Shown piece by piece: positions 1 through 10,172 of a stretch of 64,000 nucleotides of DNA. The notes beneath the pieces are model-generated. The model made no database searches. It was not told where the DNA came from and worked only from the letters and a program-made list of their open reading frames with translations. Made by a program: the position numbers and the translations under genes. The stretch comes from Bacillus gobiensis (lineage in GTDB: Bacteria > Bacillota > Bacilli > Bacillales > Bacillaceae). Location: contig NZ_CP012600.1 of the NCBI RefSeq assembly GCF_001278705.1, positions 2,418,190-2,482,189 on the forward strand. The letters run 5' to 3'. The number at the start of each line of letters is the position of its first letter. Positions within the stretch are counted from its first letter, which is position 1.

Positions 1-30
1 AGCTGTCCATTTTCGGACAGCTTTTTTTAT
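1..30 (+). terminator. Rho-independent terminator of an off-window gene
   Basis: An 8-bp stem (AGCTGTCC / GGACAGCT) is followed on the plus strand by seven T. It would end a rightward gene lying left of the window, convergent with yuxL. Confidence 0.7.
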
Positions 31-31
31 A

Positions 32-2005
32 CTACAAATAATCTTCAAACCAGCCGGAAATATAATTAAGTCGCTTAATTCTTTGTTCTGGGTGTCCTGA
101 CCTTGATAAGTTGTGTGCCGCATTTGGAAATCGCACGAATTTTACGTTCTTTTTCATTTTTTTGAGGGCGACAAAAAGCTGTTCTGCCTGCTCCACCGGA
201 CAGCGATCATCCCTTTCTCCGTGTAAAATCAAGAGCGGAGTGGAGATATTTTCCGCATACTTCAGCGGTGAAAACTCCCATAGCTTCGTCGGGTTTTCAA
301 ACAAGTCATAACCAAGCTGCCAATCTGTAAAAAAATAACCGATGTCACTGACACCGTAAAAACTGAGCCAATTGGAGATGGAGCGTTGGGTGACGGCAGC
401 TTTAAACCTGTTCGTTTGCCCGACTATCCAGTTTGTCATAAATCCTCCATAGCTTCCGCCAGTGACGCCAAGCCGTGTTTCATCAAGAAATTGATAGCTG
501 CCGAGCACATAATCGACAGCTTTCATGACATCCTCGTAATCACCGCCGCCGTAATCTCCTCTTACTCCATCCACATAGGCTTGTCCGTACCCATGGCTTC
601 CTCTCGGATTGACGAACACGACTGCATTTCCCTTGGCAGCAAGTACCTGAAATTCATGGAAATATGCGTTAGCATACATCGCGTGCGGTCCACCATGGAC
701 TTCAAGAATTAGGGGATACTTTTTTCCTTCTTCATATTCAGCAGGCTTTAACAACCATCCGTGAATTGTCATTCCATCATAAGATTCAAACTCAATTTCT
801 TCCGGCTCAATTATGATATGTTCATTTACAAAACTTTCATTTACATCTGTAATTCGCTTCGCTTCTTTTGTCTCTAGATTCAGTTCATAAAGCTCACTTG
901 GCCAGGATGGCGTGGCGCTGCTTATGATTGCCATATGTTCTTCGGGATGAAGGGAAAACCCGTTAATGTGCTCTTTTTCCAATCTAACAGGATACGCATG
1001 TCCTTCGATAGATATGTAATAAATCGCTGTATTTCCTTGGTCAGTCGCTAAAGCGTAAAAACCTTTATTATCTTTTGTCCAAATAGGATCCGGGCTGACT
1101 GCACCAAATACCGTATCTCCCACAACAGCATCTTCAAAAATCACCTCAAGGCTTTCCGTTAAACAGCTCAGTTTCTCTTCATGAAAATCATAGATCCATG
1201 CCTTTGTCAGCGTGGCATTTTTAAATTCTTTTTCGTGGCCCAGAAATGCCGCATAACGACCGTCGTTTGAAAATGAAACCGATGAGAACATTCCGTTTTC
1301 ATTGGTGAGCCGACGGATTTTTTTGTCATCCAATGACAGGAGATGAATATCATAGACATAATTCAGCTCTTTGTCTTCCGAATAATTCGCAGTAAATGCA
1401 ATCGCTTGTCCATCAGGCGTAAAGACGTGGGATGAGTGGTTCGTCTCATGATCAGTAAGCTGCTGTAATGCTCCTGTTGCAAAATCAATCAACACCAGCT
1501 GCGAATATTTCCCTCTCGTAAATCCAACTCCGTCCGCTTTATATTGAAGTGACTCTATCTCCAAAGGCTCATATGAATCAATTTCCGCTTTCTTTTCATC
1601 GTCAAGGCTTTCCTTATTTGTCAGCTTAGCCGAACAGACTATAGACTTACCATCCGGAGCCCACACCGGCTGTGTAAGATCGTATGGCGTTTCAGCCACC
1701 TTTTTCGCTTCACCGCCATCCGTTCGCAATACGTAAATTGATGAGGTTTCATCTCTCTTCGACACAAAGGCTAATTTCTTTCCATCTGGTGACCATTTAG
1801 GAGAATGGCTTTTTTCTTTCCCATGAGTCCATGCATAAGATTGTCCTTGATTTGTATCATATACGATAATATGAGAGTTGTATGAATCCTTCTTTTCATT
1901 TATTTTTGTTTGTACATAAGCAACCTTCGTTCCATCTGGAGAATAGTTAGGATCCGTTACAGATATTAGTTGAACAAGATCTTCTGCGGCTATGAGTTTT
2001 TTCAA
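32..2005 (-). CDS. yuxL: S9 family peptidase YuxL (acylaminoacyl-peptidase-like)
   Basis: Predicted cytosolic serine peptidase of the prolyl oligopeptidase (S9C) family, 657 residues. The N-terminal two thirds carries WSPDGK-like repeats typical of a beta-propeller. The C-terminal third is an alpha/beta hydrolase with a GGSYGG nucleophile elbow (Ser518), Asp599 in HGERDD and His631 in NAAHN, which forms a full catalytic triad. Translation starts at a TTG eight bases after AGGAGG (AGGAGGAACAGTATTG). It lies downstream of thrB, as in B. subtilis, but the thrB terminator separates them, so it is probably its own unit. The physiological substrate is not known. Confidence 0.92.
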   Translation of the reverse strand: MKKLIAAEDLVQLISVTDPNYSPDGTKVAYVQTKINEKKDSYNSHIIVYDTNQGQSYAWTHGKEKSHSPKWSPDGKKLAFVSKRDETSSIYVLRTDGGEAKKVAETPYDLTQPVWAPDGKSIVCSAKLTNKESLDDEKKAEIDSYEPLEIESLQYKADGVGFTRGKYSQLVLIDFATGALQQLTDHETNHSSHVFTPDGQAIAFTANYSEDKELNYVYDIHLLSLDDKKIRRLTNENGMFSSVSFSNDGRYAAFLGHEKEFKNATLTKAWIYDFHEEKLSCLTESLEVIFEDAVVGDTVFGAVSPDPIWTKDNKGFYALATDQGNTAIYYISIEGHAYPVRLEKEHINGFSLHPEEHMAIISSATPSWPSELYELNLETKEAKRITDVNESFVNEHIIIEPEEIEFESYDGMTIHGWLLKPAEYEEGKKYPLILEVHGGPHAMYANAYFHEFQVLAAKGNAVVFVNPRGSHGYGQAYVDGVRGDYGGGDYEDVMKAVDYVLGSYQFLDETRLGVTGGSYGGFMTNWIVGQTNRFKAAVTQRSISNWLSFYGVSDIGYFFTDWQLGYDLFENPTKLWEFSPLKYAENISTPLLILHGERDDRCPVEQAEQLFVALKKMKKNVKFVRFPNAAHNLSRSGHPEQRIKRLNYISGWFEDYL

Positions 2006-2083
2006 TACTGTTCCTCCTTCACGTTTGAATCACTTTCTACTTATTTCGACTTTCTAAATATAAAAACCTGCTATTTTTAATAG

Positions 2084-2116
2084 AAAAAAATCCCGCTCCA
2101 AAACGCAGGGAGCGGG
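2084..2116 (-). terminator. Terminator of the hom-thrC-thrB operon
   Basis: CCCGCTCC / GGAGCGGG stem followed on the minus strand by ATTTTTTT, just after the thrB stop. Confidence 0.85.
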
Positions 2117-2128
2117 TCCATTTCTTCT

Positions 2129-3061
2129 TTAATTTGATTGAGTTGTCCTTATGATATTTCCTTTGTCCACCGTGCATCCTGCTTTTGGAACATGGAGGCA
2201 GTCGATTTCACAAGCAGGAAAGTTTTGCGAAAGCTGCTCTTTCATCTGCTGCCCTTTTCCTGTTTCAGTCAAAACGAGAACCGTTGGCCCAGCCCCGCTC
2301 AGTGCGACACCATAAGCTCCTTTCAGCATTGCTACATGATCGACTTTGCTCAGCTCTGGAACGAGCATGGAGCGATACGGCTGATGAAATAAATCCTTTT
2401 TCATCATTTGACCGGCGAGTTCCCAATTCTTTGTTAGTAAGGCGGCTACTAACATGTTGCTTACCGCACTTGCTTGCACTGCACTTTTATAAGAGATCTC
2501 CTCGGGGAGAACATTTCTGGCATCCTTTGTTAGTACCTCATAAGCAGGAATAACCACGACAATGTCAAGCTCTACCTCAGGGATATGAATCAGTTGTGTA
2601 TCTTCTTTTTCATGAAGTCCGAAAACCAAGCCACCGTACAGAGAAGCTCCAGCATTGTCGGGATGTCCTTCTTCAAGGCTGGCAAAGTGCAGCTTTTCTT
2701 TATCTGAAAGCTGAAGATTCAATAATGTGTTCGCGAGTTCTATTCCAGCGACAATCGCGGCAGCACTGCTCCCGAGCCCCCTAGCAAGAGGAATGTCGCT
2801 CCAAACCTTTACGTGACATGCGGGAATTGTCTCACCGAAAGAGTCTGCCACCCGTTTAGCGACCTGATATATAAGGTTATCTGTCCCTTTCGGCAATTGT
2901 GCCAAGCTTTCAGTTTCTGCTTCAAAGCTCCAGGATGTGCTTTCAAACACAGTTAATTTTAAGTAACGTGAAAGAGCCATTCCGACTGAATCAAAGCCCG
3001 GTCCCAGATTTGCAGTGCTGCCCGGAACAGTAATCGAAAAAAGCATGTCACTTTCACTCAT
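2129..3061 (-). CDS. thrB: Homoserine kinase
   Basis: Phosphorylates L-homoserine with ATP to O-phosphohomoserine, the step before threonine synthase. The 310-residue protein is of normal length for the GHMP kinase family. The ATP-binding glycine/serine loop ([12 protein letters not shown]) is at residues 91-102, and a C-terminal GHMP motif ([11 protein letters not shown]) is present. The start overlaps the thrC stop by four bases (ATGA-type coupling), so it is the last gene of hom-thrC-thrB. The stop is followed directly by the operon terminator. Confidence 0.96.
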   Translation of the reverse strand: MSESDMLFSITVPGSTANLGPGFDSVGMALSRYLKLTVFESTSWSFEAETESLAQLPKGTDNLIYQVAKRVADSFGETIPACHVKVWSDIPLARGLGSSAAAIVAGIELANTLLNLQLSDKEKLHFASLEEGHPDNAGASLYGGLVFGLHEKEDTQLIHIPEVELDIVVVIPAYEVLTKDARNVLPEEISYKSAVQASAVSNMLVAALLTKNWELAGQMMKKDLFHQPYRSMLVPELSKVDHVAMLKGAYGVALSGAGPTVLVLTETGKGQQMKEQLSQNFPACEIDCLHVPKAGCTVDKGNIIRTTQSN

Positions 3062-4116
3062 ACCTTCGCAGCTCCTTTTAAATGGTCCAGAACAATGTCT
3101 TCATCCTTAGGAAGTTTAGTCGGTTTGATTTCAGACACATCAATAGCGGTGTTTGGATCCTTCAAACCGTTTCCGGTAAGGACACATACGACCGTACTTC
3201 CTTTTTTAATTTCACCGGTTTTTAATTGCTTGATTACGCCTGCAATGGATGCACACGATCCAGGCTCAGCAAAAATTCCTTCTTCACGGGAGATAAGCTG
3301 GTAGGCTTCTAGAATTTGCTCGTCTGTCACTTCATCGATTTTTCCGTTTGACTCAACCGATGCTTGTACAGCCTTGTCCCAGCTTGCCGGATTTCCGATT
3401 CTTATGGCAGTTGCTACAGTTTCAGGCTGTTCAATCACTTGATTACGGACGATTGCTGCTGCACCTTCCGCTTCAAAGCCGCGCATCTCAGGAAGACCCG
3501 AATTGTGTCTCTCGTGATACTCTTTAAAACCTTTCCAATACGCAGTTATATTGCCTGCGTTTCCAACTGGTATAGCCAGGACATCTGGCGCTTGGCCAAG
3601 CTGCTCGCACACTTCAAATGCGGCTGTTTTTTGTCCTTCGATTCGATAAGGATTAACAGAATTCACGAGGGCAATCGGCTCTTTTTCGCAAATGCTGCGA
3701 ACCATTTTCAGCGCATCGTCAAAGTTGCCGTCAATTGAGATAATTTCCGCCCCGTACATCACCGCTTGCGCCAGCTTGCCAAAGGCGATTTTTCCTTCAG
3801 GAATGACAACGATACATTTCATGTTTGCGCGTGCCGCATAGGCTGCTGCTGCAGCTGACGTATTCCCTGTAGAAGCACACATAATCGTATCATTGCCCTC
3901 TTCTTTCGCTTTGGCGACTGCCATCACCATTCCTCTGTCCTTAAATGAGCCAGTAGGATTAACTCCTTCTGTTTTTACATGGAGCTCGATCCCAAGCTTC
4001 TCAGAAAGCTTAGAAAGGTGTATCAGCGGGGTATTTCCTTCATGAAGCGTAAGCATAGGCGTTTGTTCTGTTACCGGTAAATAATCTTTATATTGATGAA
4101 TGAGTCCTCTCCACAT
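3058..4116 (-). CDS. thrC: Threonine synthase
   Basis: PLP enzyme converting O-phosphohomoserine to L-threonine and phosphate. The 352-residue protein matches the short Bacillus-type enzyme. PLP-binding Lys59 lies in PTGSFKDRG, with the serine/threonine dehydratase-like fold visible in [13 protein letters not shown] and the phosphate loop [13 protein letters not shown]. It overlaps hom by one base and thrB by four, so the three are translationally coupled. Confidence 0.96.
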   Translation of the reverse strand: MWRGLIHQYKDYLPVTEQTPMLTLHEGNTPLIHLSKLSEKLGIELHVKTEGVNPTGSFKDRGMVMAVAKAKEEGNDTIMCASTGNTSAAAAAYAARANMKCIVVIPEGKIAFGKLAQAVMYGAEIISIDGNFDDALKMVRSICEKEPIALVNSVNPYRIEGQKTAAFEVCEQLGQAPDVLAIPVGNAGNITAYWKGFKEYHERHNSGLPEMRGFEAEGAAAIVRNQVIEQPETVATAIRIGNPASWDKAVQASVESNGKIDEVTDEQILEAYQLISREEGIFAEPGSCASIAGVIKQLKTGEIKKGSTVVCVLTGNGLKDPNTAIDVSEIKPTKLPKDEDIVLDHLKGAAKV

Positions 4117-5417
4117 TAGCTATAACCGTTCCCTTCTACGCGATACGTACTTTTTACTTGAACAACAACCTCTAAATCGTTTAATTGCCCTAAAATAACG
4201 CTGAAATCCTCTTCCGATGCTTGATGAGTAACAATCACAATTTCCGCTAAATCATCATGATCTTTAATTGGCAGCTGCAATATTTTCTCGAAGCTGACTC
4301 CCCGCTCAGAAAAGACGGAGGTGATTTTAGAAAATGACCCTACTTGATCTCTCACATGAATTCGTAAAAACTGCTGGGCATATATTTCGCCGGGATCCTT
4401 CATCTTTTTTTCAAATTGAGGCGCCACAGCGCTTTTTCCGTTGACTCCAAGACGCATGTTTTTCATTACAGCAACCAGATCGGATACTACCGCAGTAGCC
4501 GTAGGAAGGCTTCCTGCACCCGGACCGTAGAACATTGTCTCTCCAACGGCTTCCCCGTAAACATATACAGCATTAAACTCATCGTTTACAGAAGCAAGAG
4601 GATGGTGGTCAGGAAGCAAAGTCGGCTGTACACTGACTTCTGCTTTATTTCCGTGGCGATGGGCAATCCCAATCAGCTTCATCGTATATCCTAACCGAGT
4701 GCTAAAAGCAATGTCTTCATCTGAAATTGACGATATTCCTTTAACACTGACGTCGTCTAAATCAACGTTCATCGAAAAGCCGAGCCGGGCAAGAATCGCC
4801 ATTTTTCTGGCAGCGTCAAGGCCTTCTACATCTGCTGTCGGATCTGATTCTGCAAATCCCAGATCCTGTGCCTCTTTCAATACCTCGTCATATGCAGCCT
4901 TTTCTTTGTTCATCTTCGTTAAAATAAAGTTGGTCGTTCCGTTTACGATTCCCATCATTTTCGTAATTCTGTCAGAGGACAATCCTTCAACGAGTGTACG
5001 CAAAATCGGGATTCCACCGGCCACGCTTGCCTCATAATAAAGATCGCAGCTGTTTTCAGTCGCTGTAGAGATCAGCTCAGAACCATAAAGTGCCATTAAA
5101 TCCTTGTTTGCTGTTACTACATGTTTTTTTTCTTTTAATGCATCGAGCAAATATACACGAGTTTGTTCGATACCGCCAATTACTTCAATAATAACATCAA
5201 TTTCCGGATCATGTATAACATCATAAGGTTCTGTCGTAAGCGCCTCTTTGGGCAAATTGACATCTCTATCCTTATGTATATCCTTAACCAATACTTTTTT
5301 CACAGAAACTGGACATCCTACTTGATGCATTAATTGATCTTGATGATCCTCGATAATTTTTACAACACCAGTTCCTACTGTCCCGAGTCCCAAAAGCCCT
5401 ACATTGATAACCTTCAC
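4116..5417 (-). CDS. hom: Homoserine dehydrogenase
   Basis: Reduces aspartate semialdehyde to homoserine with NAD(P)H, the branch point to threonine and methionine. The NAD-binding GLGTVG motif is at residues 10-15. The catalytic dehydrogenase domain follows, and the last about 80 residues form an ACT regulatory domain ([14 protein letters not shown]). I place the start at the GTG at 5417, eight bases after GGTGGAG, which gives 433 residues, the same as I recall for B. subtilis Hom. A longer in-frame ATG lacks a ribosome site and would add 14 unlikely residues. First gene of the threonine operon, with a sigma-A promoter about 80 bases upstream. Confidence 0.95.
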   Translation of the reverse strand: MKVINVGLLGLGTVGTGVVKIIEDHQDQLMHQVGCPVSVKKVLVKDIHKDRDVNLPKEALTTEPYDVIHDPEIDVIIEVIGGIEQTRVYLLDALKEKKHVVTANKDLMALYGSELISTATENSCDLYYEASVAGGIPILRTLVEGLSSDRITKMMGIVNGTTNFILTKMNKEKAAYDEVLKEAQDLGFAESDPTADVEGLDAARKMAILARLGFSMNVDLDDVSVKGISSISDEDIAFSTRLGYTMKLIGIAHRHGNKAEVSVQPTLLPDHHPLASVNDEFNAVYVYGEAVGETMFYGPGAGSLPTATAVVSDLVAVMKNMRLGVNGKSAVAPQFEKKMKDPGEIYAQQFLRIHVRDQVGSFSKITSVFSERGVSFEKILQLPIKDHDDLAEIVIVTHQASEEDFSVILGQLNDLEVVVQVKSTYRVEGNGYS

Positions 5418-5493
5418 AAAAACTCCACCTTTCAACTGATGTCCGTCACAGAAGTTCATCTGTCATTTCATCACAGACAATAAAGTTACACAC

Positions 5494-5522
5494 ATTATAA
5501 GGCTGAAAATGGGTTTTGACAA
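5494..5522 (-). promoter_or_regulatory. Sigma-A promoter of hom-thrC-thrB
   Basis: On the minus strand, TTGTCA at 5522-5517 and TATAAT at 5499-5494 are separated by exactly 17 bases. The predicted leader to the GTG start is about 70 bases. No T-box or riboswitch features are seen in it. Confidence 0.7.
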
Positions 5523-5640
5523 GTCGGCGAATGACACAAATTCTTTTTTGATACCGCTTACTTACTTGGAAAACCAAGGATTCTCCTGCATAAAGTATTT
5601 TTGGCAGAAATGCTGTCAAAACCCTTGCATAGCCAATTGC

Positions 5641-5670
5641 AAAAAGCGAATAGATTCATTCTATCCGCTT
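5641..5670 (-). terminator. Terminator overlapping the yutH stop
   Basis: Stem GCGGATAG / CTATTCGC (one G-U pair) followed by TTTTT on the minus strand. The left arm contains the yutH stop codon. Confidence 0.7.
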
Positions 5671-6713
5671 CTTTTTTGTGTCAGCCATTTAATTTGCGGA
5701 ATTTGAAAATGAGTGTTTCTCATTCCGGACATCTCATGAAACGTTCTCAAAAACAGCTCATACCTATCTGAATCAAGAAGCAGCCGGTCTAGACGGTCTT
5801 CATAAAAGTCGTGCTCTGATTCTGGTGAAATATAGTATCCTTCAATCGTTTCAAAATAGTGAAGCGGAAACAGAAGCCTGCTGTAGATCAGTCTTTTTGA
5901 AAAGCTTGACAGCGGTGTAACTTCCTCATACTGCTGCAGAAATAAAAAGCCTTGTTCAAACAGATCATTTCTATACAGCATAAACGTGTTTCTCATATAT
6001 TCTGCTAGATCCCTTGAGCCGTGGTCAAGCACCCAATCTGTAGGTATTTTTACGAGGTTTTCCTGAGACCACTTGTTTTTTGTCATTCGTTGATGACATA
6101 CAGTTCCGGAATCAACAATCCCTGGTTTTTCATCAAGCTCGGTATCAACCAAATATTGAATTGCATTTTCTGATAGTCCTAAATAATACGGGAATGATTC
6201 CACAAATTTTTTTTCGAATGGCTCAAGTGGATGCATAAATGCTTTTTGCCGCCAAAACTGTTCCAGCTGATCTAACCGCTTCTCCCAAAAGCCCTTCCAC
6301 CCGCCGAGCCTCGTCATTTCCTTCACTTGATAAGGAAACTGCCGACCCTTTTGATGAAATTGTGCAAGCTCCGTTCCAAGTTGAAACGACCTGTTTGACA
6401 AGTAGGAAGCCGATTTGAGCAAAGAATATTTACTGCCTTCGTGCTCAAACGTCAGCTCATTATCCTTGGTCATTAGAAAAGTTGAAACGTATGGGTCTTT
6501 TTGCTCTTGCAAATACTGACTCATATCATGTAATTCCTTCAATTCTTCCTTTGTAAATTCACCGGTAGGGACGATAAGAAAGATAGAGTTGGGAGTTTGG
6601 AATGAAGGGTATGAATGAAAAACTGAAAGCTGCCGGACATGAATTCCATAATGGGTTTTTATTGAATCCTTCACATGATCACCCGCATTTCTATATTGAT
6701 CTTTTTTTATCAT
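5661..6713 (-). CDS. yutH: Spore coat-associated protein YutH
   Basis: A 350-residue protein of the YutH/CotS-like family, which is related to aminoglycoside phosphotransferase-type kinases but usually lacks a complete active site. It sits between hom and yutG exactly as in B. subtilis, where the product is a coat-associated protein; the coat role here is inferred from that family. No signal peptide or membrane segment is seen. The upstream ribosome site is weak. The gene ends in its own hairpin terminator. Confidence 0.85.
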   Translation of the reverse strand: MIKKDQYRNAGDHVKDSIKTHYGIHVRQLSVFHSYPSFQTPNSIFLIVPTGEFTKEELKELHDMSQYLQEQKDPYVSTFLMTKDNELTFEHEGSKYSLLKSASYLSNRSFQLGTELAQFHQKGRQFPYQVKEMTRLGGWKGFWEKRLDQLEQFWRQKAFMHPLEPFEKKFVESFPYYLGLSENAIQYLVDTELDEKPGIVDSGTVCHQRMTKNKWSQENLVKIPTDWVLDHGSRDLAEYMRNTFMLYRNDLFEQGFLFLQQYEEVTPLSSFSKRLIYSRLLFPLHYFETIEGYYISPESEHDFYEDRLDRLLLDSDRYELFLRTFHEMSGMRNTHFQIPQIKWLTQKRSG

Positions 6714-6821
6714 AATCGGGCTTTAGGTGAATTATGAACACAAATTTTCTGAGTTAAGAAATGAAGGGTACATTTTCATTCATTTTTGTATAAACTAGTA
6801 AAAAAAGATTGGATGAAAGCA

Positions 6822-7337
6822 ATGGCTGAAAAAAATTATCAGGACCAAGTCGAAGCAACAGCAAAGCAGTGGCTGCAGGAAAGAGGAGTTTCCGTTTCTG
6901 ACATAGCAGACCTCGTCTATTTCTTACAAAGAAAATATCATACCAACTTAACGCATGAGGAATGTGTTATGAATGTGGAACGGGTTCTTGCGAAACGTGA
7001 GGTTCAAAATGCGATTTTAACGGGAATACAATTGGACCGCTTGGCCGAACGAAAAATGCTTGCCGAACCGCTTCAATCCATTATTGAAGTCGATGAAAGC
7101 CTTTATGGAATTGATGAAATTCTGTCTTTCTCGATTGTGAATATTTATGGATCAATCGGCTATACGAACTACGGGTACGTCGATAAAGAAAAGCCGGGAA
7201 TTTTAGCGAAATTGAACGATAAATCGACCGGAGAATGCCATACCTTCCTTGACGATATCGTCGGGGCCATCGCAGCAGCTGCATCGAGCAGACTGGCTCA
7301 CAGCTCCCAACAAAAGAGCGGGCAGCAGCCTCAATAA
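6822..7337 (+). CDS. yutG: YutG, phosphatidylglycerophosphatase A family
   Basis: Cytosolic or peripheral protein of the PgpA-like YutG family, 171 residues. It contains motifs seen in the family (SFSIVNIYGSIGYTNYGY and TGECHTFLDDIVGAIAAAA). The family dephosphorylates phosphatidylglycerophosphate in enterobacteria; the Bacillus version is soluble and its substrate is uncertain. I place the start at the ATG at 6822, preceded by GGATG six bases away. A TTG at 6786 in the same frame would add 12 residues but sits on a TATAAA that may be promoter. The stop codon lies in the loop of the terminator. Confidence 0.85.
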   Translation: MAEKNYQDQVEATAKQWLQERGVSVSDIADLVYFLQRKYHTNLTHEECVMNVERVLAKREVQNAILTGIQLDRLAERKMLAEPLQSIIEVDESLYGIDEILSFSIVNIYGSIGYTNYGYVDKEKPGILAKLNDKSTGECHTFLDDIVGAIAAAASSRLAHSSQQKSGQQPQ

Positions 7338-7355
7338 GCTGCCGCCCGTTTTTTT
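7319..7355 (+). terminator. yutG terminator
   Basis: CGGGCAGC pairs with GCTGCC-GCCCG, followed by seven T on the plus strand. It is placed between convergent yutG and yutF. Confidence 0.75.
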
Positions 7356-8124
7356 AAATATATGTCAGCCATTCTTCAAGCGAATGTATCGCATACGTCG
7401 GCTGAGCATCATAGTTCTTCAAATGCTCTTTTTTCGTAACGCCTGTGTGAACGAGCAGCGTATCCATACCGGAACGAATTCCTGCCAAAATATCAGTATC
7501 ATAGTTATCTCCTACCATAAGCGTATCCTCTACAGCTATACCTAACTGTTTCATTGCCTGTTCCATAATAATTGGTTCAGGCTTTCCGATAAATGTAGGT
7601 TGAGTGACTGTGGTCACAGTTAACACAGACGTTAAAGAGCCGTTTCCGGGCAAAAAGCCTCTCTCAGTCGGCAAAGCAATGTCGCCATTTGTCGAGATAA
7701 ATTCTGCTCCATTGCGAATGGCTAATGCACCAATAGCCAGCTTCTCATATGTAATGTCGCGGTCGATTCCCACAACTACAACATCCGCATTCTCTTTTGC
7801 AAATGTAAACCCTTTTTCTGAAAGGGCTTTTTTGATCCCTTCTTCACCAATACAGTATACTGACGCATTCTTTTTCTTTTCTGCTATATAGTTGGCAGTG
7901 GCGAGACTGGTGGTAAAAACCTGTTCTTCTGTAGCGGGAATATCAAATTCAACCAGTTTTTTTGCCACCTGTTCCGGTGTGCGGGAGGAATTGTTTGTGA
8001 CAAATAAGTAAGGGATCTTTTTTTCTATGAGCTTTTTTACAAAAATACCTGCTTCCTCTATTTTTTCGGAACCATTGTACATCGTGCCATCCAGGTCAAT
8101 TAAGTAGGCTTTATATTGTTTCAT
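7354..8124 (-). CDS. yutF: HAD-superfamily phosphatase YutF
   Basis: A 256-residue HAD-IIA (NagD-like) hydrolase. The nucleophile/acid pair is Asp10 and Asp12 in LIDLDGTMYNG. Motif II is VTNNSS, and motifs III/IV are the GKPEP and MVGDNYDTDI segments. Family members dephosphorylate sugar phosphates or nucleotides; the true substrate is not decided by sequence. The start ATG follows GGAGTG at a good distance. It is the last gene of a probable yutD-yutE-yutF operon (gaps of 18 and 22 bases). Confidence 0.92.
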   Translation of the reverse strand: MKQYKAYLIDLDGTMYNGSEKIEEAGIFVKKLIEKKIPYLFVTNNSSRTPEQVAKKLVEFDIPATEEQVFTTSLATANYIAEKKKNASVYCIGEEGIKKALSEKGFTFAKENADVVVVGIDRDITYEKLAIGALAIRNGAEFISTNGDIALPTERGFLPGNGSLTSVLTVTTVTQPTFIGKPEPIIMEQAMKQLGIAVEDTLMVGDNYDTDILAGIRSGMDTLLVHTGVTKKEHLKNYDAQPTYAIHSLEEWLTYI

Positions 8125-8142
8125 ATCTTAACACTCCATCTA

Positions 8143-8577
8143 TTATTTAAATGCTGATACCGGCCCCAGTTCGTTGCGAAGATAGATGCGAATTCTTTCT
8201 GGAAAGCGTTGAAGAACCTCTGTGCATTCTGCTAAACCGTTTACTAATTCAAGTTCATCAATTTGAGTGTATTGTTGCACGAGCTTCTTCCGCATAGAGA
8301 CCAGCTTTTTCAGTGTTTGTCCTTCTTGATTGGTTATAACTTTTTCGTCCATTAATATGTCTAATATGTCGTTATAGCTGCCGGCGTCTCTCATAATAAA
8401 TCCATCGATCATCATGTTCCCCGCATCTAATACACATTCAATTAAAAGGTGTGCGATCCGTTCAAATGCCTTCTTTTCGATCTCTGTCTTCCATCCCGAA
8501 TGGTTTCTGTAAAGCTCCAGATTTTTCTCAAAAAAGACTAACGTTTCTTCAATTTGTTTTTGATCCACAAAATACAC
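8143..8577 (-). CDS. yutE: DUF86/HepT-like protein YutE
   Basis: A 144-residue all-helical protein of the DUF86 (HEPN/HepT-like) family. In HepT toxins the catalytic motif is RxxxxHxY; here the matching stretch MRKKLVQQY has glutamine in place of the histidine, so RNase activity is doubtful. No MntA-type nucleotidyltransferase antitoxin is adjacent. The start could be the GTG at 8577 or the GTG three codons later, which has AAGGG at eight bases; I keep the longer form because I recall B. subtilis YutE starting MYFVD. Co-transcribed with yutD and yutF. Confidence 0.85.
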   Translation of the reverse strand: MYFVDQKQIEETLVFFEKNLELYRNHSGWKTEIEKKAFERIAHLLIECVLDAGNMMIDGFIMRDAGSYNDILDILMDEKVITNQEGQTLKKLVSMRKKLVQQYTQIDELELVNGLAECTEVLQRFPERIRIYLRNELGPVSAFK

Positions 8578-8599
8578 CCTTCATCCATCCCCTTATTTG

Positions 8600-8875
8600 T
8601 TACTTTTTGATTCGTTTCAACACAAAATACGCACAGCCGAAATTACAGTACTCATATATGTACTCATCCAATGTGCTTATTTTTGTATCGAAAGCTGCCT
8701 TTTGATTATGATCATCAAAAAAACCTTTTAAACGAAGCTGATTATATCCCCAATCACCTACTATATAGTCATACTTGTTTAAAATTTCTGAATAACGATT
8801 TTTAAATGCTTCTTCGTCAAACCCGTCCTTAAAATTTTCAATGATCTCAAAAGTATGATTTTGAAAAGAAATCAC
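8600..8875 (-). CDS. yutD: YutD family protein
   Basis: A 91-residue acidic-basic protein of the YutD (DUF1027) family, conserved in Bacillaceae with unknown function. Recognisable segments are YDYIVGDWGYNQLRLKGFF and CNFGCAYFVLKR. The start is GTG, nine bases after AGGTGG. First gene of yutD-yutE-yutF. Confidence 0.88.
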   Translation of the reverse strand: MISFQNHTFEIIENFKDGFDEEAFKNRYSEILNKYDYIVGDWGYNQLRLKGFFDDHNQKAAFDTKISTLDEYIYEYCNFGCAYFVLKRIKK

Positions 8876-9017
8876 CTTGATTTGCCACCTCTTTTTTGCA
8901 GGGACTGATAATTTTCATCCTCTTTATGATAGACCATAACGATTGCCCCATCAATTATTAAAAAAGAAAATTCTTTTTAATAGGATACACTAATTCTCAA
9001 TGATTTCCGAATGAGGC

Positions 9018-9044
9018 AAAAAAAACGCCAGAATTCTGGCGTTT
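9018..9044 (-). terminator. lipA terminator
   Basis: Palindrome AACGCCAGAATTCTGGCGTT, followed by a run of T on the minus strand, overlapping the lipA stop. Confidence 0.85.
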
Positions 9045-9939
9045 ATGCTCGTGCTTGACGTTTCTTTGAAGCCGCATTAACTTGCTCATCCGCATGATAG
9101 GAAGATCGTACGAGAGGTCCTGCTTCACAGTGGCTGAAGCCTTTTTCCAATGCGATATCTTTTAGCTCTGCAAACTCATCCGGGTGATAGTACTTCTGAA
9201 CCTTCAAATGCTTTTTCGTAGGCTGCAAATACTGTCCGATCGTCATAATATCAACGTTGTTTGCCAATAGATCATCCATCGTTTCAATTATCTCTTCTTT
9301 TGTTTCGCCTAAACCAATCATAATGCTCGATTTAGTTGGAATATCAGGCTGCATCTCTTTTGCGCGGCGCAAAAATTCAAGTGAACGATCATATGTGGCA
9401 CGCGCACGAACTCTTGGAGTCAGGCTTCTAACGGTCTCAATATTATGATTAAGAATATCCGGTCTTGCGTCCATCAAGATTTTCAAGTTTTCATAATCCC
9501 CACCCATATCGGAAGGTAGAACCTCAATAGTAGTAAACGGGCTTTTTCTGCGGACAGCACGGACAGTTTCCGCAAAAATGCCTGCTCCTCCGTCCCTTTG
9601 GTCATCGCGGGCAACGGCTGTAATAACAGCGTGCTTCAAATTCATAAGAGCCACAGAATCAGCCACTCGCTCCGGCTCGTTAAGATCAAGCTCAGTTGGA
9701 AGTCCGGTTTTTATTGCGCAAAAACGGCAGGCTCTTGTACACACTGAGCCGAGAATCATAAATGTAGCTGTCCGGCGAACTGCCCAGCATTCGTGGATAT
9801 TGGGGCATTTCGCTTCTTCACAGACTGTATGTAGGTTTTTTTCCCTCATCATTTTTTTTAAGCCTGTGTAGTTTTCATTTGTATTAAGCTTTATTTTAAG
9901 CCAATCAGGCTTTCTTAGGTATTCTTCTTTTTTTACCAC
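9043..9939 (-). CDS. lipA: Lipoyl synthase
   Basis: Radical-SAM enzyme that inserts two sulfurs into protein-bound octanoate to form lipoate, as needed by GcvH and 2-oxoacid dehydrogenases. The auxiliary cluster cysteines are C40, C45 and C51 ([12 protein letters not shown]), and the radical-SAM cluster cysteines are C67, C71 and C74 (CTRACRFC). I use the GTG at 9939, nine bases after GGAG, which gives 298 residues and the N-terminus expected from B. subtilis LipA ([12 protein letters not shown]). An ATG at 9954 in frame has no ribosome site. Monocistronic; its substrate carrier gcvH is in this window at 52.6 kb. Confidence 0.96.
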   Translation of the reverse strand: MVKKEEYLRKPDWLKIKLNTNENYTGLKKMMREKNLHTVCEEAKCPNIHECWAVRRTATFMILGSVCTRACRFCAIKTGLPTELDLNEPERVADSVALMNLKHAVITAVARDDQRDGGAGIFAETVRAVRRKSPFTTIEVLPSDMGGDYENLKILMDARPDILNHNIETVRSLTPRVRARATYDRSLEFLRRAKEMQPDIPTKSSIMIGLGETKEEIIETMDDLLANNVDIMTIGQYLQPTKKHLKVQKYYHPDEFAELKDIALEKGFSHCEAGPLVRSSYHADEQVNAASKKRQARA

Positions 9940-10172
9940 TGATATCAACTCCATTATTTGAATCTGTTCTTTCTAGGAAGGGTATAAGAAGTGTATTGAA
10001 ATCGATCACATTTTATTGTAGATAAAAGTTTTTACAATTGCCACTTTAACATAGTAATCATTATTGAACAAGAAAAGAAAACCTTGAAATTACTAACATT
10101 TTCTAATAATGGATTACGGGATTATACCACAGACTAGAAGTACCTTAATTTTTTTGAAAGGAGCCCGACCGT

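Noticed and set aside
2185..2553. A 122-codon frame opposite thrB
   Set aside because: It is a shadow of thrB: no ribosome site and no recognisable product.
5418..5459. Longer hom start at an upstream ATG
   Set aside because: The extra 14 residues have no ribosome site, while the GTG at 5417 has GGTGGAG and the expected 433-residue length.
5418..5493. T-box or riboswitch leader of the threonine operon
   Set aside because: The leader is only about 70 bases and has neither a T-box sequence nor a terminator-antiterminator pair.
10100..10172. Sigma-K promoter for lytH
   Set aside because: A CATAGTAAT at about 10050 misses the CATANNNTA consensus and no fitting -35 was found.
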